DNA of 39,826 bases from Candidatus Coprenecus merdigallinarum (GCA_018712545.1 DVGV01000028.1:1-39826); one strand, 5' to 3'; numbered from the stretch's first letter, positions 15,900-25,824 are shown. Numbers and translations: made by a program. Notes: generated by a model from the letters alone, not told the origin.

Positions 15900-17906
15900 T
15901 CAGCGGCCGACGATGAGGGCCTGCTGGGGTCCGACGGTGAGGACGGGGCCGGAGAGGGTGCCGAGGCCGTCGACGGAGATGCGGCCGTCGCGGCAGTAAG
16001 CGGTGTAGGCCGTTCCGGCATCAACTCCGGGCACTTTCACCGACACAGCCTCCTTCCGCGAGTTGATCACCACGACGATCTCCTCGCAGGGGTCTCCGCC
16101 GGCATGTCCGGTCAGACGCCAGGCCACGACTCCGTCAGGTGCATCCAGGAACTCCAGATGCTCCCGTACCTGGTCGGCGTTCCCGAGGCGGAAGGCGGGA
16201 TGGGCCTTGCGCAGGGCGATAAGCCCGCGGTAGTAGTCGTACAGGTCGGAGTAGCGGTTCTTGAAGGACCAGTCGATGGCGTTGATGGCGTCGGGGCTGT
16301 TGTAGCTGTTGTGTACGCCCTGCTTGGTGCGGAAGAGTTCCTCGCCGGCGTAGATGAAGGGTATGCCCTGGGAGGTGAAGACCACGGTCTGGCCCAGTTT
16401 GTCCAGGCGCAGCAGCTCTGCCTCGGAGGCGCCGGGCAGGGTCGCGGCAAGGCGGTCGCGCAGGCACATGTCGTCGTGGCAGGAGATGTAGGATATCATC
16501 TGTGTAGGCTCAGAAGCCCAGCAGGTGTCGGAATAGTTGACCGCTGAGTAGTCCACGCCCGGATGCTGTACAGCTCCTGCTACACCGAACTTGACGCTCT
16601 CCTCGAGGTCGGGAACTCCGCCGAGGAATCCGGCCTTGGAGTTGTCGCTGAACGGTCCGCGGAGGGCATCGCGCATCTCGTCGGAGAAGGCCGCGATACC
16701 GGGCATCTCCCAGGTATTGGCCTTCATGGCCAGCAGCGGGCCGTCGTAGAGGGGCGCCGAGGCTGCCCAGCCCTCACCGTAGATCAGCACAGTAGAATCT
16801 ATTGCTGATACGGCCGAGCGTATCGCATTCATCGTCTCTATATCGTGTATGCCCATCAGGTCGAAGCGGAAGCCGTCGATATGGTACTCCTCTACCCACC
16901 AGCATACGGACTCGACCATGAAGCGGCGCATCATCCCGCGGTCGGAGGCGGTCTCATTGCCGCAGGCCGAACCGTCAGCGAAGCTGCCGTCCTCCCTCAT
17001 GCGGAAGAAGTAGCCGGGTACGGTCCGCTCGAAGGCCTGGGAGGCAGCGTCGGAGACATGGTTGTACACCACGTCGAGCACCACCCTGATGCCGGCCTTG
17101 TGCAGGGCCTGGACCATCTCCTTGAATTCCCTGATGCGGCAGGCAGGGTCGTAGGGGTCGGTGGAGTAGGAGCCGTCGGGGACGTTGTAGTTCACCGGGT
17201 CATAGCCCCAGTTGTAGACATTGTCCTCCAGACGGGTCTCGTCCACGGAGGCGTAGTCGAAGGAGGGGAGGATGTGCACATGGGTCACGCCCAGTTCCAC
17301 GAGGTGGTCCACTCCGGTGCGCACTCCGCGGGGTCCGCGTGTGCCGGTCTCGGTCAGAGCCAGGAACTTGCCGCGGTGCTCAGGGGATATGCCGGAATTG
17401 CCGGAGATGGAGAAATCCCTGTGGTGCATCTCATATACCACTGCATCTGCAAATGAGCGGAGCTCCGGGCGGCGGTCCTCCGCCCAGCCCTCGGGGTCGG
17501 TGGCGTTGAAATCCACGACGGCGGCACGCTGCCCGTTGACTCCCACCGCAGTTGCGAAGATGCCGGGAGTCTCCTCGAGCCACCGGCCTGAGACATTGAC
17601 CCTGAAGGTATAGAACCGGCCTTCGAGGTCTCCCTCGGCGACAGCGCTCCAGGAGCCGTCAGCGACATTTTTATTCATCTCGATGACCTCGTAGGGCTGT
17701 CCCCCGAGACCCTCCTCATAGAGCAGGACGCGGGCGGAATCAGCGGTCGGGGCCCATAGGGAAAAATGGGAACTGACGGGGGTGTAGCTGAGTTCCTGGA
17801 GAGAGCCCTCTTTCGGGGGGAATTGGTCGGAGGATACGGTGCAGCCAAGTGTCAGAGGGGCTGCGGCCAAGGCCAGCAGGCAAGGGAGTAAACATTTGTG
17901 TTTCAT
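15900..17906 (-). CDS. pulA: Type I pullulanase-like GH13 lipoprotein
   Basis: A 668-residue enzyme that would cleave alpha-1,6 branches of pullulan, starch or glycogen fragments. It has a lipoprotein signal (ending LTLGC, C22), an N-terminal CBM48-like domain (about 45-140, FSLWAPTADSARVLLY), and a GH13 barrel. The type I pullulanase signature YNWGYDPVNYNVPDGSYS is present. Catalytic residues are visible: nucleophile D349 in GFRFDLMG, acid-base E378 in IYGEGW, and transition-state stabiliser D478 in SCHDD. A beta-sandwich C domain follows to residue 668. It is a single gene divergent from the RND operon; no SusC/SusD pair is in the window, so it is not in a classical starch-utilisation cluster here. 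Pullulanase is likely; a related debranching specificity is possible. Confidence 0.9.
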   Translation of the reverse strand: MKHKCLLPCLLALAAAPLTLGCTVSSDQFPPKEGSLQELSYTPVSSHFSLWAPTADSARVLLYEEGLGGQPYEVIEMNKNVADGSWSAVAEGDLEGRFYTFRVNVSGRWLEETPGIFATAVGVNGQRAAVVDFNATDPEGWAEDRRPELRSFADAVVYEMHHRDFSISGNSGISPEHRGKFLALTETGTRGPRGVRTGVDHLVELGVTHVHILPSFDYASVDETRLEDNVYNWGYDPVNYNVPDGSYSTDPYDPACRIREFKEMVQALHKAGIRVVLDVVYNHVSDAASQAFERTVPGYFFRMREDGSFADGSACGNETASDRGMMRRFMVESVCWWVEEYHIDGFRFDLMGIHDIETMNAIRSAVSAIDSTVLIYGEGWAASAPLYDGPLLAMKANTWEMPGIAAFSDEMRDALRGPFSDNSKAGFLGGVPDLEESVKFGVAGAVQHPGVDYSAVNYSDTCWASEPTQMISYISCHDDMCLRDRLAATLPGASEAELLRLDKLGQTVVFTSQGIPFIYAGEELFRTKQGVHNSYNSPDAINAIDWSFKNRYSDLYDYYRGLIALRKAHPAFRLGNADQVREHLEFLDAPDGVVAWRLTGHAGGDPCEEIVVVINSRKEAVSVKVPGVDAGTAYTAYCRDGRISVDGLGTLSGPVLTVGPQQALIVGR

Positions 17907-17948
17907 AGTGTGTTAAACTGTTGTATGTCAAAAAGAGAAATATAGGTG

Positions 17949-17956
17949 CAAATTTA
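17949..17956 (-). promoter_or_regulatory. Promoter -7 element for pullulanase
   Basis: The minus strand reads TAAATTTG, a perfect -7 box, about 42 bases before the ATG at 17906. A weak ATTG lies 21 bases further upstream. Confidence 0.45.
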
Positions 17957-18024
17957 GGAAATTTCTTGGATTAGGCACAATTATTGCTAGCACGGTCTCA
18001 GAAATTTTTAAAGAGTTATACAAT

Positions 18025-19161
18025 ATGCAGTATCTGAAAATAGCGGCTGTAAGCTTTCTGGCAGTTTTGAGCATGGCGTCATGCAAGCAGAAAGCCGAGG
18101 GTCAGAAAGAGGCGGTGACATATCCGCTTTTGAAGGTTTCTCCTGAGGACAGGACACTGTCTGTCAGTTATTCAGCGGTAATCGAGGGAAAGCAGGACGT
18201 GGAGGTGAGACCTCAGGTGTCCGGCTTCATTACCGATGTTTTGGTCAAAGAAGGAGCCAAGGTGAAAAAGGGACAGACACTGTTCGTAATCGACACCATT
18301 CCCTATGCGGCTTCATACAGGCAGGCCAAGGCGGCAGTAGCCACAGCCGAGGCTCAGCTCGCCACGGCGCAGCTCTCGCTGGAGGGCAGTGAGGACCTGT
18401 ATGCCGAGAAGGTTATCTCCGATTTCGAGCTCCAGACCGCCCGCAACTCGTACAACAGTGCAGTAGCGGCTCTCCGTCAGGCGGAGGCAGCCGAGGCCAG
18501 CGCGGCCCAGAACCTGTCCTACGCTATCGTCAAGAGCCCCGTCAACGGCTCGGCCGGCATGACATCCGTCAGGGTGGGCGCCCTGGTGAGCTCAGCCATG
18601 ACAGAGCCCCTGATCAGCGTGTCCGACAATTCCGAGATGTACGTCTACTTCTCCCTGCCCGAGAAGGAAGTGCTCTCAATGACCCGCCAGTACGGTTCTA
18701 TCGACAACACCATCGCTTCTTTCCAGCCTGTCTCACTGACTCTGACCGACGGAACTCTCTATGAGAAGGAGGGACGTATCGATGTGATCAGCCGTATCGT
18801 GGACCGCGGTACCGGTACAGTGAGCCTCAGGGCAGTGTTCGATAATGAGAACGGACGTCTGATGAGCGGCAGCTCGGGACGTGTCAATATTTCCTACGAC
18901 AGGAACAACTGTATAGTGATTCCCCAGACAGCCACCTACGAGATACAGGACAAGATCTATGTATATAAGGTAGTGGACGGTAAGGCTGTCTCCACGGAGA
19001 TTAAGGTGTTCAAGATCAATGACGGTAAGGAGTATGTGGTGGAGAGCGGCCTGAATACCGGTGACGTAATCGTCTCCGAGGGTGCCGGTCTGCTCAGGGA
19101 GGGCACTCCCATCGCCGGTACACCTGTGGAGGCCGGCTCTAATTCTAATAAAGGAGAATAA
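18025..19161 (+). CDS. RND efflux periplasmic adaptor (membrane fusion protein)
   Basis: A 378-residue AcrA/MexA-type lipoprotein (signal ending LSMASC, C20). It links the inner-membrane pump to the outer-membrane channel. In order: a beta-barrel and lipoyl half (VEVRPQVSGFITDVLVKEGAKVKKGQTL, about 53-85), a coiled-coil hairpin rich in Ala and Gln (about 95-165), the second lipoyl half (IVKSPVNGSAGMTSVRVGALVS), then barrel and membrane-proximal domains. It starts the three-gene operon, five bases before the permease gene. No local regulator (TetR or MarR) is adjacent; the divergent neighbour is pullulanase. Confidence 0.93.
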   Translation: MQYLKIAAVSFLAVLSMASCKQKAEGQKEAVTYPLLKVSPEDRTLSVSYSAVIEGKQDVEVRPQVSGFITDVLVKEGAKVKKGQTLFVIDTIPYAASYRQAKAAVATAEAQLATAQLSLEGSEDLYAEKVISDFELQTARNSYNSAVAALRQAEAAEASAAQNLSYAIVKSPVNGSAGMTSVRVGALVSSAMTEPLISVSDNSEMYVYFSLPEKEVLSMTRQYGSIDNTIASFQPVSLTLTDGTLYEKEGRIDVISRIVDRGTGTVSLRAVFDNENGRLMSGSSGRVNISYDRNNCIVIPQTATYEIQDKIYVYKVVDGKAVSTEIKVFKINDGKEYVVESGLNTGDVIVSEGAGLLREGTPIAGTPVEAGSNSNKGE

Positions 19162-19166
19162 GAGAT

Positions 19167-22100
19167 ATGAATCTTAAAACGTTTATCGACCGGCCCATTC
19201 TGTCGGTCGCTATTTCCATCTTCCTGGTGCTGGTCGGCATCATCGGACTTGCGATGCTGCCTGTGGAGCAGTACCCGGACATAGCACCTCCTACTATCCG
19301 CGTATCGACCACCTACAGCGGTGCGAACGCGACAGCCGTGCAGAACGCCGTGATTGCCCCCCTCGAGGAGGCCATCAACGGTGTGGAGAACATGACCTAC
19401 ATGACTTCCGAGGCAAGTAACTCGGGAAGTGCTTCCATCACGGTGTATTTCAAACAGGGTATTGACCCTGACATGGCATCTGTGAACGTGCAGAACCGTG
19501 TGTCCAGGGCCACATCCCTCCTCCCGGCCGAGGTTACCAGGGTCGGTGTCGAGGTGTCCAAGCGTCAGAGCAGTACCCTGAAGGTGTTCGCCCTGGTGTC
19601 ACCTGACGGTACATATGACGAGACTTTCCTCACCAACTACCTGTCCATCAACGTAAAGCCTCAGATACAGCGTATCTCCGGCGTCGGAGACTGTAACGTC
19701 ATGGGCGGTGACTACGCCATGCGTATCTGGATGAAGCCCGACCTGATGGCCCGCTACGAGCTGGTGCCCAGTGATGTGAGCGCGGCTCTGTCCAGCCAGA
19801 ACATCGAGGCCTCCACCGGTGCCATCGGCGAGAACTCCGACAATGTTTTCCAGTACACCCTCCGCTACAAGGGCCGTCTGTCTACCGAAGAGGAGTTCGG
19901 CGAGATAGTCATCAAGGCCTACGAGGACGGCCGTGTCCTGAGGCTGAAGGATATTGCTGACATAGAGCTGGGTGCCCTCTCCTATAATTTCGAGGGCCGT
20001 GTAAAGGGTGCTCCCGGTGTGAGCTGTATGATCAACCAGACCGCCGGCAGCAACGCCAACGAGATCATCAAGGAGATCGATGCTTACCTGGAGACAGTGA
20101 AAGCAGACCTGCCTAAGGGAGTGGAGCTCGTGGACATCATGAGTACCAAGGATTTCCTCGATGCCTCCATCAACGAGGTGATCAAGACCCTCTTCGAGAC
20201 CCTTCTCCTCGTGATTCTGGTGGTGTACGTCTTCCTGCAGAACCCCAGATCCACTCTCATCCCTACGATATGTATCTTCGTCGCGCTGATTGCCACCTTC
20301 GCCTTCCTGATAGTGGCCGGCTTTACGATCAACCTCATCACCCTCTTCGCATTGATATTGGTTATCGGTACGGTAGTCGACGACGCAATCATTGTGGTCG
20401 AAGCGGTGCAGGCACGCTTCGACATGGGTTACCGCTCTCCGTACAAGGCCGCAGTTGACGGTGTGGAGGGCGTGTCTGCAGCCGTAATCTCGGCGACACT
20501 GGTCTTCATGGCAGTGTTTATCCCTGTATCCTTCCTTGGAGGTACTTCCGGTCTGTTCTACAAGCAGTTCGGTCTTACCATGGCGGCAGCGGTGGGTTTC
20601 TCGGCCATCAACGCCCTGACCCTGTCCCCCGCACTCTGCGCCATCATCCTCAAACCTAACGAGATCGTCCGTCCCGGCGAGAAACCAAAACAGTTCTCGA
20701 CCAGGTTCAGAATCGCCTTCGAGACCTCTTTCGGACGTCTGATTACCAAGTACAAATACGGCGTCAAGTTCTTCATCAAGCACAAATGGGTCGGTGTCAG
20801 CCTGCTCGTAGCAGCCTGCGGTCTGCTCGTGTACTTCATGGCTACGGCCAAGACCTCCCTGGTGCCCAACGAGGATACCGGTTCCCTCTTCATCAGTGTG
20901 GACGCCGCTCCCGGTACTACTCTGGCCGAGACCAACGACATCCTCACCGAGATGCAGAAGAGCATCAGCGGTATCGAGGAGATACAGACCTACAACCAGG
21001 TGGCCGGTTTCTCCTTCTCCGGAAGCGGTGCCTCCCATGCCATGATGATGATCCGTCTCAAACCCTGGGACCAGCGTGAGGGCAAGGAGCACAGCAATAC
21101 CGCCGTCATTGAGAAGATCTACGCCAATACGGCCCATATCACCAACGCGCAGATATTTATCTTCGCACCTCCTATGATTTCGGGTTACGGTACAGGCAAC
21201 AGCTTCTTCGTCGACCTGCAGGACCGCTCGGGCCGCGGTATCGACGCTCTTGAGACAGTTACCCATCAGTTCATCGATGCCCTCAACCAGAGGCCCGAGG
21301 TGCAGCTGGCCTACACTTCCTTCAGCTCCAACTTCCCTCAGTATGAGCTGGATGTGGACGCCGCCAAGTGTATCCGCGCCGGTACTACCACGGACGCCGT
21401 GCTCTCGGTTATCTCCGGTTACTACGGCAGTATGTACGTGTCGAACTTCAACCGCTTCACCAAGCTCTACCGTGTCATGCTCCAGGCTCCTGTCGAATAC
21501 AGGGACAACATGCAGTCCCTCGATGACATCTACGTCAGGACATCCAACGGCATGGCTCCAGTAAGCCAGTTCGTCACGATGAGGAAGATATACGGAGCCG
21601 AGGTGCTCAACCGCTTCAACATGTTTACCTCCATCACCGTACAGGGTATGCCTAATCCCGGCTACAGCTCAGGAGACATCATCCAGGCCATCGAGGAGGT
21701 CAGCAAGACAGCCCTGCCTACCGGATTCGGCTACGAGTTCTCCGGTATGACCCGTGAGGAGGCCGAGCTGGCAGAGTCCAACACCACTGCCATCGTCTAT
21801 GTCATCTGCGTGATCTTCATCTACCTCATCCTTGCCGGTCTGTATGAGAGTCTCTTCCTGCCCCTCGCGGTGCTCTGCTCCGTACCTTTCGGTCTGATGG
21901 GCAGCTATATGTTCACCAAGATATGGGGTCTCGAGAGCAACATCTACACCCAGGTCGGAATGATCATGCTGATCGGACTGCTCTCCAAGACGGCGATTCT
22001 GATTACCGAGTACGGTACGCAGCGCCGCAAGATGGGCATGAGCCTGAGTGCCGCTGCCCTGTCGGCAGCCGGTGTCCGACTCAGGCCCGTGCTCATGACC

Positions 22101-22310
22101 GTGCTCACCATGGTTATCGGTCTGCTCCCTCTGATCACCGCTTCCGGAGTAGGCGCCAACGGTTACCGCTCCCTCGGTGTGGGCACTGCCGGCGGTATGG
22201 TGGTCGGAACCATAGCCCTTATGTTCATAACGCCTATGTTCTTCGTCATCTTCCAGTATGTGGAGGAGAAGGTAATGGGTAAAAGAAAGGAGGAAAGAGA
22301 AGCACTATGA
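19167..22310 (+). CDS. RND multidrug efflux permease, HAE-1 family
   Basis: A 1047-residue AcrB/MexB-type proton-driven inner-membrane transporter, full family length with about 12 membrane helices and two large periplasmic loops. The N terminus FIDRPILSVAISIFLVLVG is typical. The TM4 proton-relay pair D405-D406 is present in IGTVVDDAIIVVE, and a TM10 lysine is present in LLSKTAILITEYG. The second half repeats the fold (FIYLILAGLYESLFLPLAVL). It sits between the adaptor (five-base gap) and the outer-membrane factor (four-base overlap). Substrates cannot be read from the sequence; family members export drugs, bile salts and detergents. Confidence 0.96.
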   Translation: MNLKTFIDRPILSVAISIFLVLVGIIGLAMLPVEQYPDIAPPTIRVSTTYSGANATAVQNAVIAPLEEAINGVENMTYMTSEASNSGSASITVYFKQGIDPDMASVNVQNRVSRATSLLPAEVTRVGVEVSKRQSSTLKVFALVSPDGTYDETFLTNYLSINVKPQIQRISGVGDCNVMGGDYAMRIWMKPDLMARYELVPSDVSAALSSQNIEASTGAIGENSDNVFQYTLRYKGRLSTEEEFGEIVIKAYEDGRVLRLKDIADIELGALSYNFEGRVKGAPGVSCMINQTAGSNANEIIKEIDAYLETVKADLPKGVELVDIMSTKDFLDASINEVIKTLFETLLLVILVVYVFLQNPRSTLIPTICIFVALIATFAFLIVAGFTINLITLFALILVIGTVVDDAIIVVEAVQARFDMGYRSPYKAAVDGVEGVSAAVISATLVFMAVFIPVSFLGGTSGLFYKQFGLTMAAAVGFSAINALTLSPALCAIILKPNEIVRPGEKPKQFSTRFRIAFETSFGRLITKYKYGVKFFIKHKWVGVSLLVAACGLLVYFMATAKTSLVPNEDTGSLFISVDAAPGTTLAETNDILTEMQKSISGIEEIQTYNQVAGFSFSGSGASHAMMMIRLKPWDQREGKEHSNTAVIEKIYANTAHITNAQIFIFAPPMISGYGTGNSFFVDLQDRSGRGIDALETVTHQFIDALNQRPEVQLAYTSFSSNFPQYELDVDAAKCIRAGTTTDAVLSVISGYYGSMYVSNFNRFTKLYRVMLQAPVEYRDNMQSLDDIYVRTSNGMAPVSQFVTMRKIYGAEVLNRFNMFTSITVQGMPNPGYSSGDIIQAIEEVSKTALPTGFGYEFSGMTREEAELAESNTTAIVYVICVIFIYLILAGLYESLFLPLAVLCSVPFGLMGSYMFTKIWGLESNIYTQVGMIMLIGLLSKTAILITEYGTQRRKMGMSLSAAALSAAGVRLRPVLMTVLTMVIGLLPLITASGVGANGYRSLGVGTAGGMVVGTIALMFITPMFFVIFQYVEEKVMGKRKEEREAL

Positions 22311-23707
22311 GAAAGATAATACTTACAATAGCAGCGGTAGCCGTGGTCAGCAGCTGCTCCATCTACCGCAAATACGAGAGACCTGAGAATGTGGTCCCCA
22401 TGGACAGTCTCTACCGCGCGGAGCTGATTTCCCCCGAGGAGGATGCTCAGGCCGCTGAGGACAGCACTTCCTTCGGATACATGCCCTGGGAGGAGATGTT
22501 CACCGACCCTCACCTGCAGTCTCTCATCCGCACCGCTCTGGACAACAACACCGACCTGCTCAGCGCCGCCCTCAGGGTGGAGCAGGCCCAGCACCGTCTG
22601 AGAGCGTCCAAGCTGGCGTACACCCCGACGCTTACCCTCGGTCCCAACATCAGTTACAACTATTCCTATTCCAATGACCAGGGTGCCTCGTCCTGGCAGT
22701 ACAGCCTGAATCCCACCGTCAGCTGGGACATCGACCTCTTCGGGTCGCTGCTCAACGCCAAGCGCGGAGCCCAGGCCACCCTCCTCCAGCAGGAGGCCTA
22801 CCGCCAGGCAGTGCGCTCCCAGCTCATAGCAACAGTGGCCAATACCTACTATTCCCTCCTGATGCTCGACGAGCAGGTCCGTATCAGTGAGGAGAATGTT
22901 GCCCTGTGGGCAGAGCAGATCAGGTCCATGGAGTCAATGCTCAAGGTCGGCCGTGTCAATGAGAACGCCGTCACCCAGTCCCGCGCCCAGCTCTACGGAC
23001 TGGAGGCATCCCTCGCCGACATGAAGCGTCAGCGCCAGGAGGCGGAGAACGCTCTCTGCTCCATCCTCGGCTCCGTGTACACTCAGATAGAAAGAGGTAC
23101 CATCGACGAGCAGACTCTCCCTCAGGATTTCTCCGTAGGAGTGCCCCTCGAGCTGCTGTCGAACCGTCCCGACGTATATCAGGCCGAGATGGCTCTGGCA
23201 AGCGCCTATTATTCTACAAACCAGGCCCGTTCGGCCATGTATCCTCAGCTCACCCTCTCCGGCAGCGGAGGATGGACCAATACCCTGGGTCAGGCCGTCA
23301 ATCCCGGTCAGCTCATCGTATCGGCCATTGCCCAGCTGGCCAAGCCTATATTCTACAAGGGACAGCTGACAGCCAACCTCCGCGTGGCCAAGGCCGAGGA
23401 GGAGATAGCCAAGCTCACCTACAAGCAGACTCTGCTCAATGCCGGTGAGGAGGTCAACAACAACCTCTACGCCCTCGAAATCTACGACGAGATGCTTCAG
23501 AAGCACCAGTCCCAGCTCAGCGACCTTCAGCGTACCGTCGAGACAGCGGAGTCCCTTTATCAGAGGAGTACGAAGATGACCTACCTCGAGGTGCTCACGG
23601 CCCGTCAGTCCCTGCTCACGGCTCAGCTCAATGTTGTCTCGGACAAGTACAACCTTCTTCAGACTACAGTCAACCTGTACCGTTCTCTGGGAGGAGGCAG
23701 ACAGTAA
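22307..23707 (+). CDS. RND outer-membrane factor (TolC/OprM, NodT type)
   Basis: A 466-residue outer-membrane lipoprotein channel (signal ending VVSSC, C17). It has the two-fold repeated helical-barrel structure of outer-membrane efflux proteins, with the family motifs LLSAALRVEQAQHRL, LLSNRPDVYQAEMAL and the C-terminal TYLEVLTARQSLLTAQL. The start ATG overlaps the permease stop by four bases (ATGA), so translation is coupled. It completes the tripartite pump with the two genes upstream. Confidence 0.94.
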   Translation: MRKIILTIAAVAVVSSCSIYRKYERPENVVPMDSLYRAELISPEEDAQAAEDSTSFGYMPWEEMFTDPHLQSLIRTALDNNTDLLSAALRVEQAQHRLRASKLAYTPTLTLGPNISYNYSYSNDQGASSWQYSLNPTVSWDIDLFGSLLNAKRGAQATLLQQEAYRQAVRSQLIATVANTYYSLLMLDEQVRISEENVALWAEQIRSMESMLKVGRVNENAVTQSRAQLYGLEASLADMKRQRQEAENALCSILGSVYTQIERGTIDEQTLPQDFSVGVPLELLSNRPDVYQAEMALASAYYSTNQARSAMYPQLTLSGSGGWTNTLGQAVNPGQLIVSAIAQLAKPIFYKGQLTANLRVAKAEEEIAKLTYKQTLLNAGEEVNNNLYALEIYDEMLQKHQSQLSDLQRTVETAESLYQRSTKMTYLEVLTARQSLLTAQLNVVSDKYNLLQTTVNLYRSLGGGRQ

Positions 23708-23727
23708 GGTAAGAAGAAAATGACAAG

Positions 23728-25152
23728 ATGAGACGTATAAATATTTTCCTGACAGCCGTCGCCGCACTCGCGGTGGCGGCTTCTTGCAATGACAGCACTG
23801 TCCCCGCGCCCTACGGCCCCATACCCACGGAGGCTCAGGTCCAGTGGCAGAGGATGGAATACTACATGTTCGTGCATTTCGGCCCCAACACGTTTACGGA
23901 CAGTGAGTGGGGAACAGGGAAGGAGGACCCGGACGTCTTTGCTCCCACTGACCTGGACTGCGAGCAGTGGGCCCGCATCGCCCGGGAGGCCGGGATGAAG
24001 GGCATCATCCTCACGGCCAAGCACCATGACGGCTTCTGCCTGTGGCCCAGCAAGTACAGCAGGCATACAGTGGCTCAGAGCGCCTGGCGGAACGGTCAGG
24101 GCGACGTGCTTCGCGAACTGGCGGACGCATGTGAGAAGTACGGTCTCCGCCTGGGAGTCTACATCTCGCCCTGGGACCGCAATCATCCCGCCTACGGTAC
24201 CGAAGCCTACAATGAAATCTTCGCCGGCTGCATCACCGAAGTGCTGACTGAGTACGGCGACATCTTCGAGCTCTGGTTAGACGGAGCGGACGACGGGGAG
24301 GGCGACGCACCGAGCCGTTACCGCTGGGGCTATTTCAACGCAACGGCACATACCCTCAATCCAGACCTGGTGATATTCAGCGATGTCGGCCCCGGCTGCC
24401 GCTGGATAGGCAACGAGCGCGGCTATGCCGGAGAGACCAACTGGTCCCGGCTCGACCCTGCCGGATATGCCCCCGGCCGTCTGGCCCCTTCCCGCGACAC
24501 CCTCAACTGCGGTAATGTGCACGGTTCTCAGTGGATACCCGGAGAAGCCGACGTGTCGATACGTCCCGGCTGGTTCTATTCCCCCTCGACCGACAGCATG
24601 GTCAAGAGCGTGGACGAGCTGATGGAGATCTACTACGCTTCCGTAGGACGTAATGCCAACCTCCTGCTCAACGTGCCCCCGGACCGCCGCGGCCGCATCC
24701 ATCCTGCCGACTCGGCCCGCCTGATGGAGTTCCGTGATGCCCGTACAGAGGCCTTCCATGCCGACTATGCCAAGATGTCGCGGGCCTATTCCGAGTCTGT
24801 ACGTGCCAATTCTCCCAAGTATGCCGCCGCCAATGCGGTGGACGGCCGCTACTCCACCTACTGGGCTACGGACGACAGCGTCACCTCCGCCTCCTTCACG
24901 GTGTATTTCCGCAGGGACAGGGAGGTCAGCAAGGTGCTGCTCCAGGAGTATATCCCGCTGGGCCAGAGGGTCAGGGAGTTCAGCGTGGAGTGTCGTCTGG
25001 GCGATACAGGCGAGTGGAAGGAGGTCTGCCGCGGCACGACCATAGGCTACAAGCGGATCATGCGCTTCGACCCGGTCATGGCATCGGAGGTAAGGTTCAA
25101 TATCATAGATTCTTACGCCTGCCCGCTGATCAACAATGTCGCGATATACTGA
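23728..25152 (+). CDS. GH29 alpha-L-fucosidase lipoprotein with C-terminal F5/8-type domain
   Basis: A 474-residue exported enzyme (signal ending AVAASC, C20) that would release fucose from glycans such as mucin O-glycans or milk oligosaccharides. The GH29 barrel spans about 30-350: MFVHFGPNTFTDSEWG, KGIILTAKHHDGFCLWPS with the HHDGF motif, GVYISPWDRN, and the catalytic nucleophile D185 in FELWLDGADDGEG. The C-terminal 115 residues resemble a truncated F5/8-type (discoidin) carbohydrate-binding domain (AVDGRYSTYWATDD, FSVECRL). It begins only 20 bases after the efflux operon in the same direction, so it may be read through from it, an unexpected pairing. The acid-base residue was not identified. 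Specificity (1,2 against 1,3/4) unknown. Confidence 0.92.
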   Translation: MRRINIFLTAVAALAVAASCNDSTVPAPYGPIPTEAQVQWQRMEYYMFVHFGPNTFTDSEWGTGKEDPDVFAPTDLDCEQWARIAREAGMKGIILTAKHHDGFCLWPSKYSRHTVAQSAWRNGQGDVLRELADACEKYGLRLGVYISPWDRNHPAYGTEAYNEIFAGCITEVLTEYGDIFELWLDGADDGEGDAPSRYRWGYFNATAHTLNPDLVIFSDVGPGCRWIGNERGYAGETNWSRLDPAGYAPGRLAPSRDTLNCGNVHGSQWIPGEADVSIRPGWFYSPSTDSMVKSVDELMEIYYASVGRNANLLLNVPPDRRGRIHPADSARLMEFRDARTEAFHADYAKMSRAYSESVRANSPKYAAANAVDGRYSTYWATDDSVTSASFTVYFRRDREVSKVLLQEYIPLGQRVREFSVECRLGDTGEWKEVCRGTTIGYKRIMRFDPVMASEVRFNIIDSYACPLINNVAIY

Positions 25153-25174
25153 CCCGTTTGCCGGCCTGACCGGT

Positions 25175-25194
25175 GACAGGAGTTCCTGTTTTTG
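25175..25194 (+). terminator. Weak hairpin with T run after fucosidase
   Basis: A short stem (ACAGG/CCTGT around 25176-25188, AGTT loop) followed by five T lies about 25 bases after the fucosidase stop. Probably a modest terminator before the ferritin gene. Confidence 0.4.
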
Positions 25195-25276
25195 TGACAT
25201 TGTGGCACTGATTCGGGAAGTGGTATCGGTTTTGCAGAGGCATAAGTCAGAAATTAAAATTTAAAACATTACTACC

Positions 25277-25759
25277 ATGATTACCGAAAAATTACAGAAT
25301 GCGATCAATGATCAGATAATCGCCGAGATGTGGTCGGCCAACCTCTACCTTTCCATGTCTTTCTATCTTGAGAAAGAGGGTTATGACGGAATGGCACACT
25401 GGATGAAGAGACAGTCTCAGGAAGAGCTCGAGCATGCCTACGACATGGCGTCGTTCCTCCAGAAGAGGGGCGGCACGGCCAAGGTCGACAAGATAGATGT
25501 GGTACCCCAGGGCTGGGGCAGTGTCAAGGATGTCTTCAAACATGTCTATGAGCATGAGTGCCATGTGACGTCTTTGATAGACAAGATTGTCGATATCGCC
25601 CGCGAGGAGAAGGACAAACCCTCCGAGGACTTCTTCATGGGTTATATCCGTGAGCAGGTCGAGGAAGAGGCTACGGCGCTTTCAATCTATGAGAAGATCG
25701 AGCGTGCCGGGGAAGCCGGCCTCGTAATGATGGACGGCAAGCTGGGCGAGCGCAAATAG
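25277..25759 (+). CDS. ftnA: Non-heme ferritin
   Basis: A 160-residue bacterial ferritin that oxidises Fe(II) and stores iron in a 24-subunit shell. The di-iron ferroxidase ligands are all present at canonical positions: E17, E50, H53, E94, Q127 and E130. There is no heme-ligand Met of bacterioferritin in the usual place, and length fits FtnA. It has no signal peptide; cytoplasmic. It stands alone between the fucosidase and a bidirectional terminator. Confidence 0.96.
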   Translation: MITEKLQNAINDQIIAEMWSANLYLSMSFYLEKEGYDGMAHWMKRQSQEELEHAYDMASFLQKRGGTAKVDKIDVVPQGWGSVKDVFKHVYEHECHVTSLIDKIVDIAREEKDKPSEDFFMGYIREQVEEEATALSIYEKIERAGEAGLVMMDGKLGERK

Positions 25760-25781
25760 TCTCAGCCGGGAGATGATAAAG

Positions 25782-25817
25782 AAAAAGGGCTGACCCTTCG
25801 GAGGGCCGGCCCTTTTT
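25782..25817. terminator. Bidirectional terminator
   Basis: A nine-base perfect stem AAAAAGGGC / GCCCTTTTT (25782-25790 with 25809-25817) encloses an inner GC-rich hairpin. It carries A on one side and T on the other, so it works for both ferritin (plus) and the small RHH gene (minus). Confidence 0.8.
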
Positions 25818-25824
25818 CGTATTG

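Noticed and set aside
18000..18024. Promoter for the RND operon
   Set aside because: No TAnnTTTG box or convincing alternative was found in the 118-base divergent gap for the plus strand.
19599..21266. 555-codon open frame antisense to the RND permease
   Set aside because: It mirrors strongly biased codons of a clearly real gene, has no family likeness and no promoter; the same holds for other long antisense frames such as 32641-34116 and 12333-13610.
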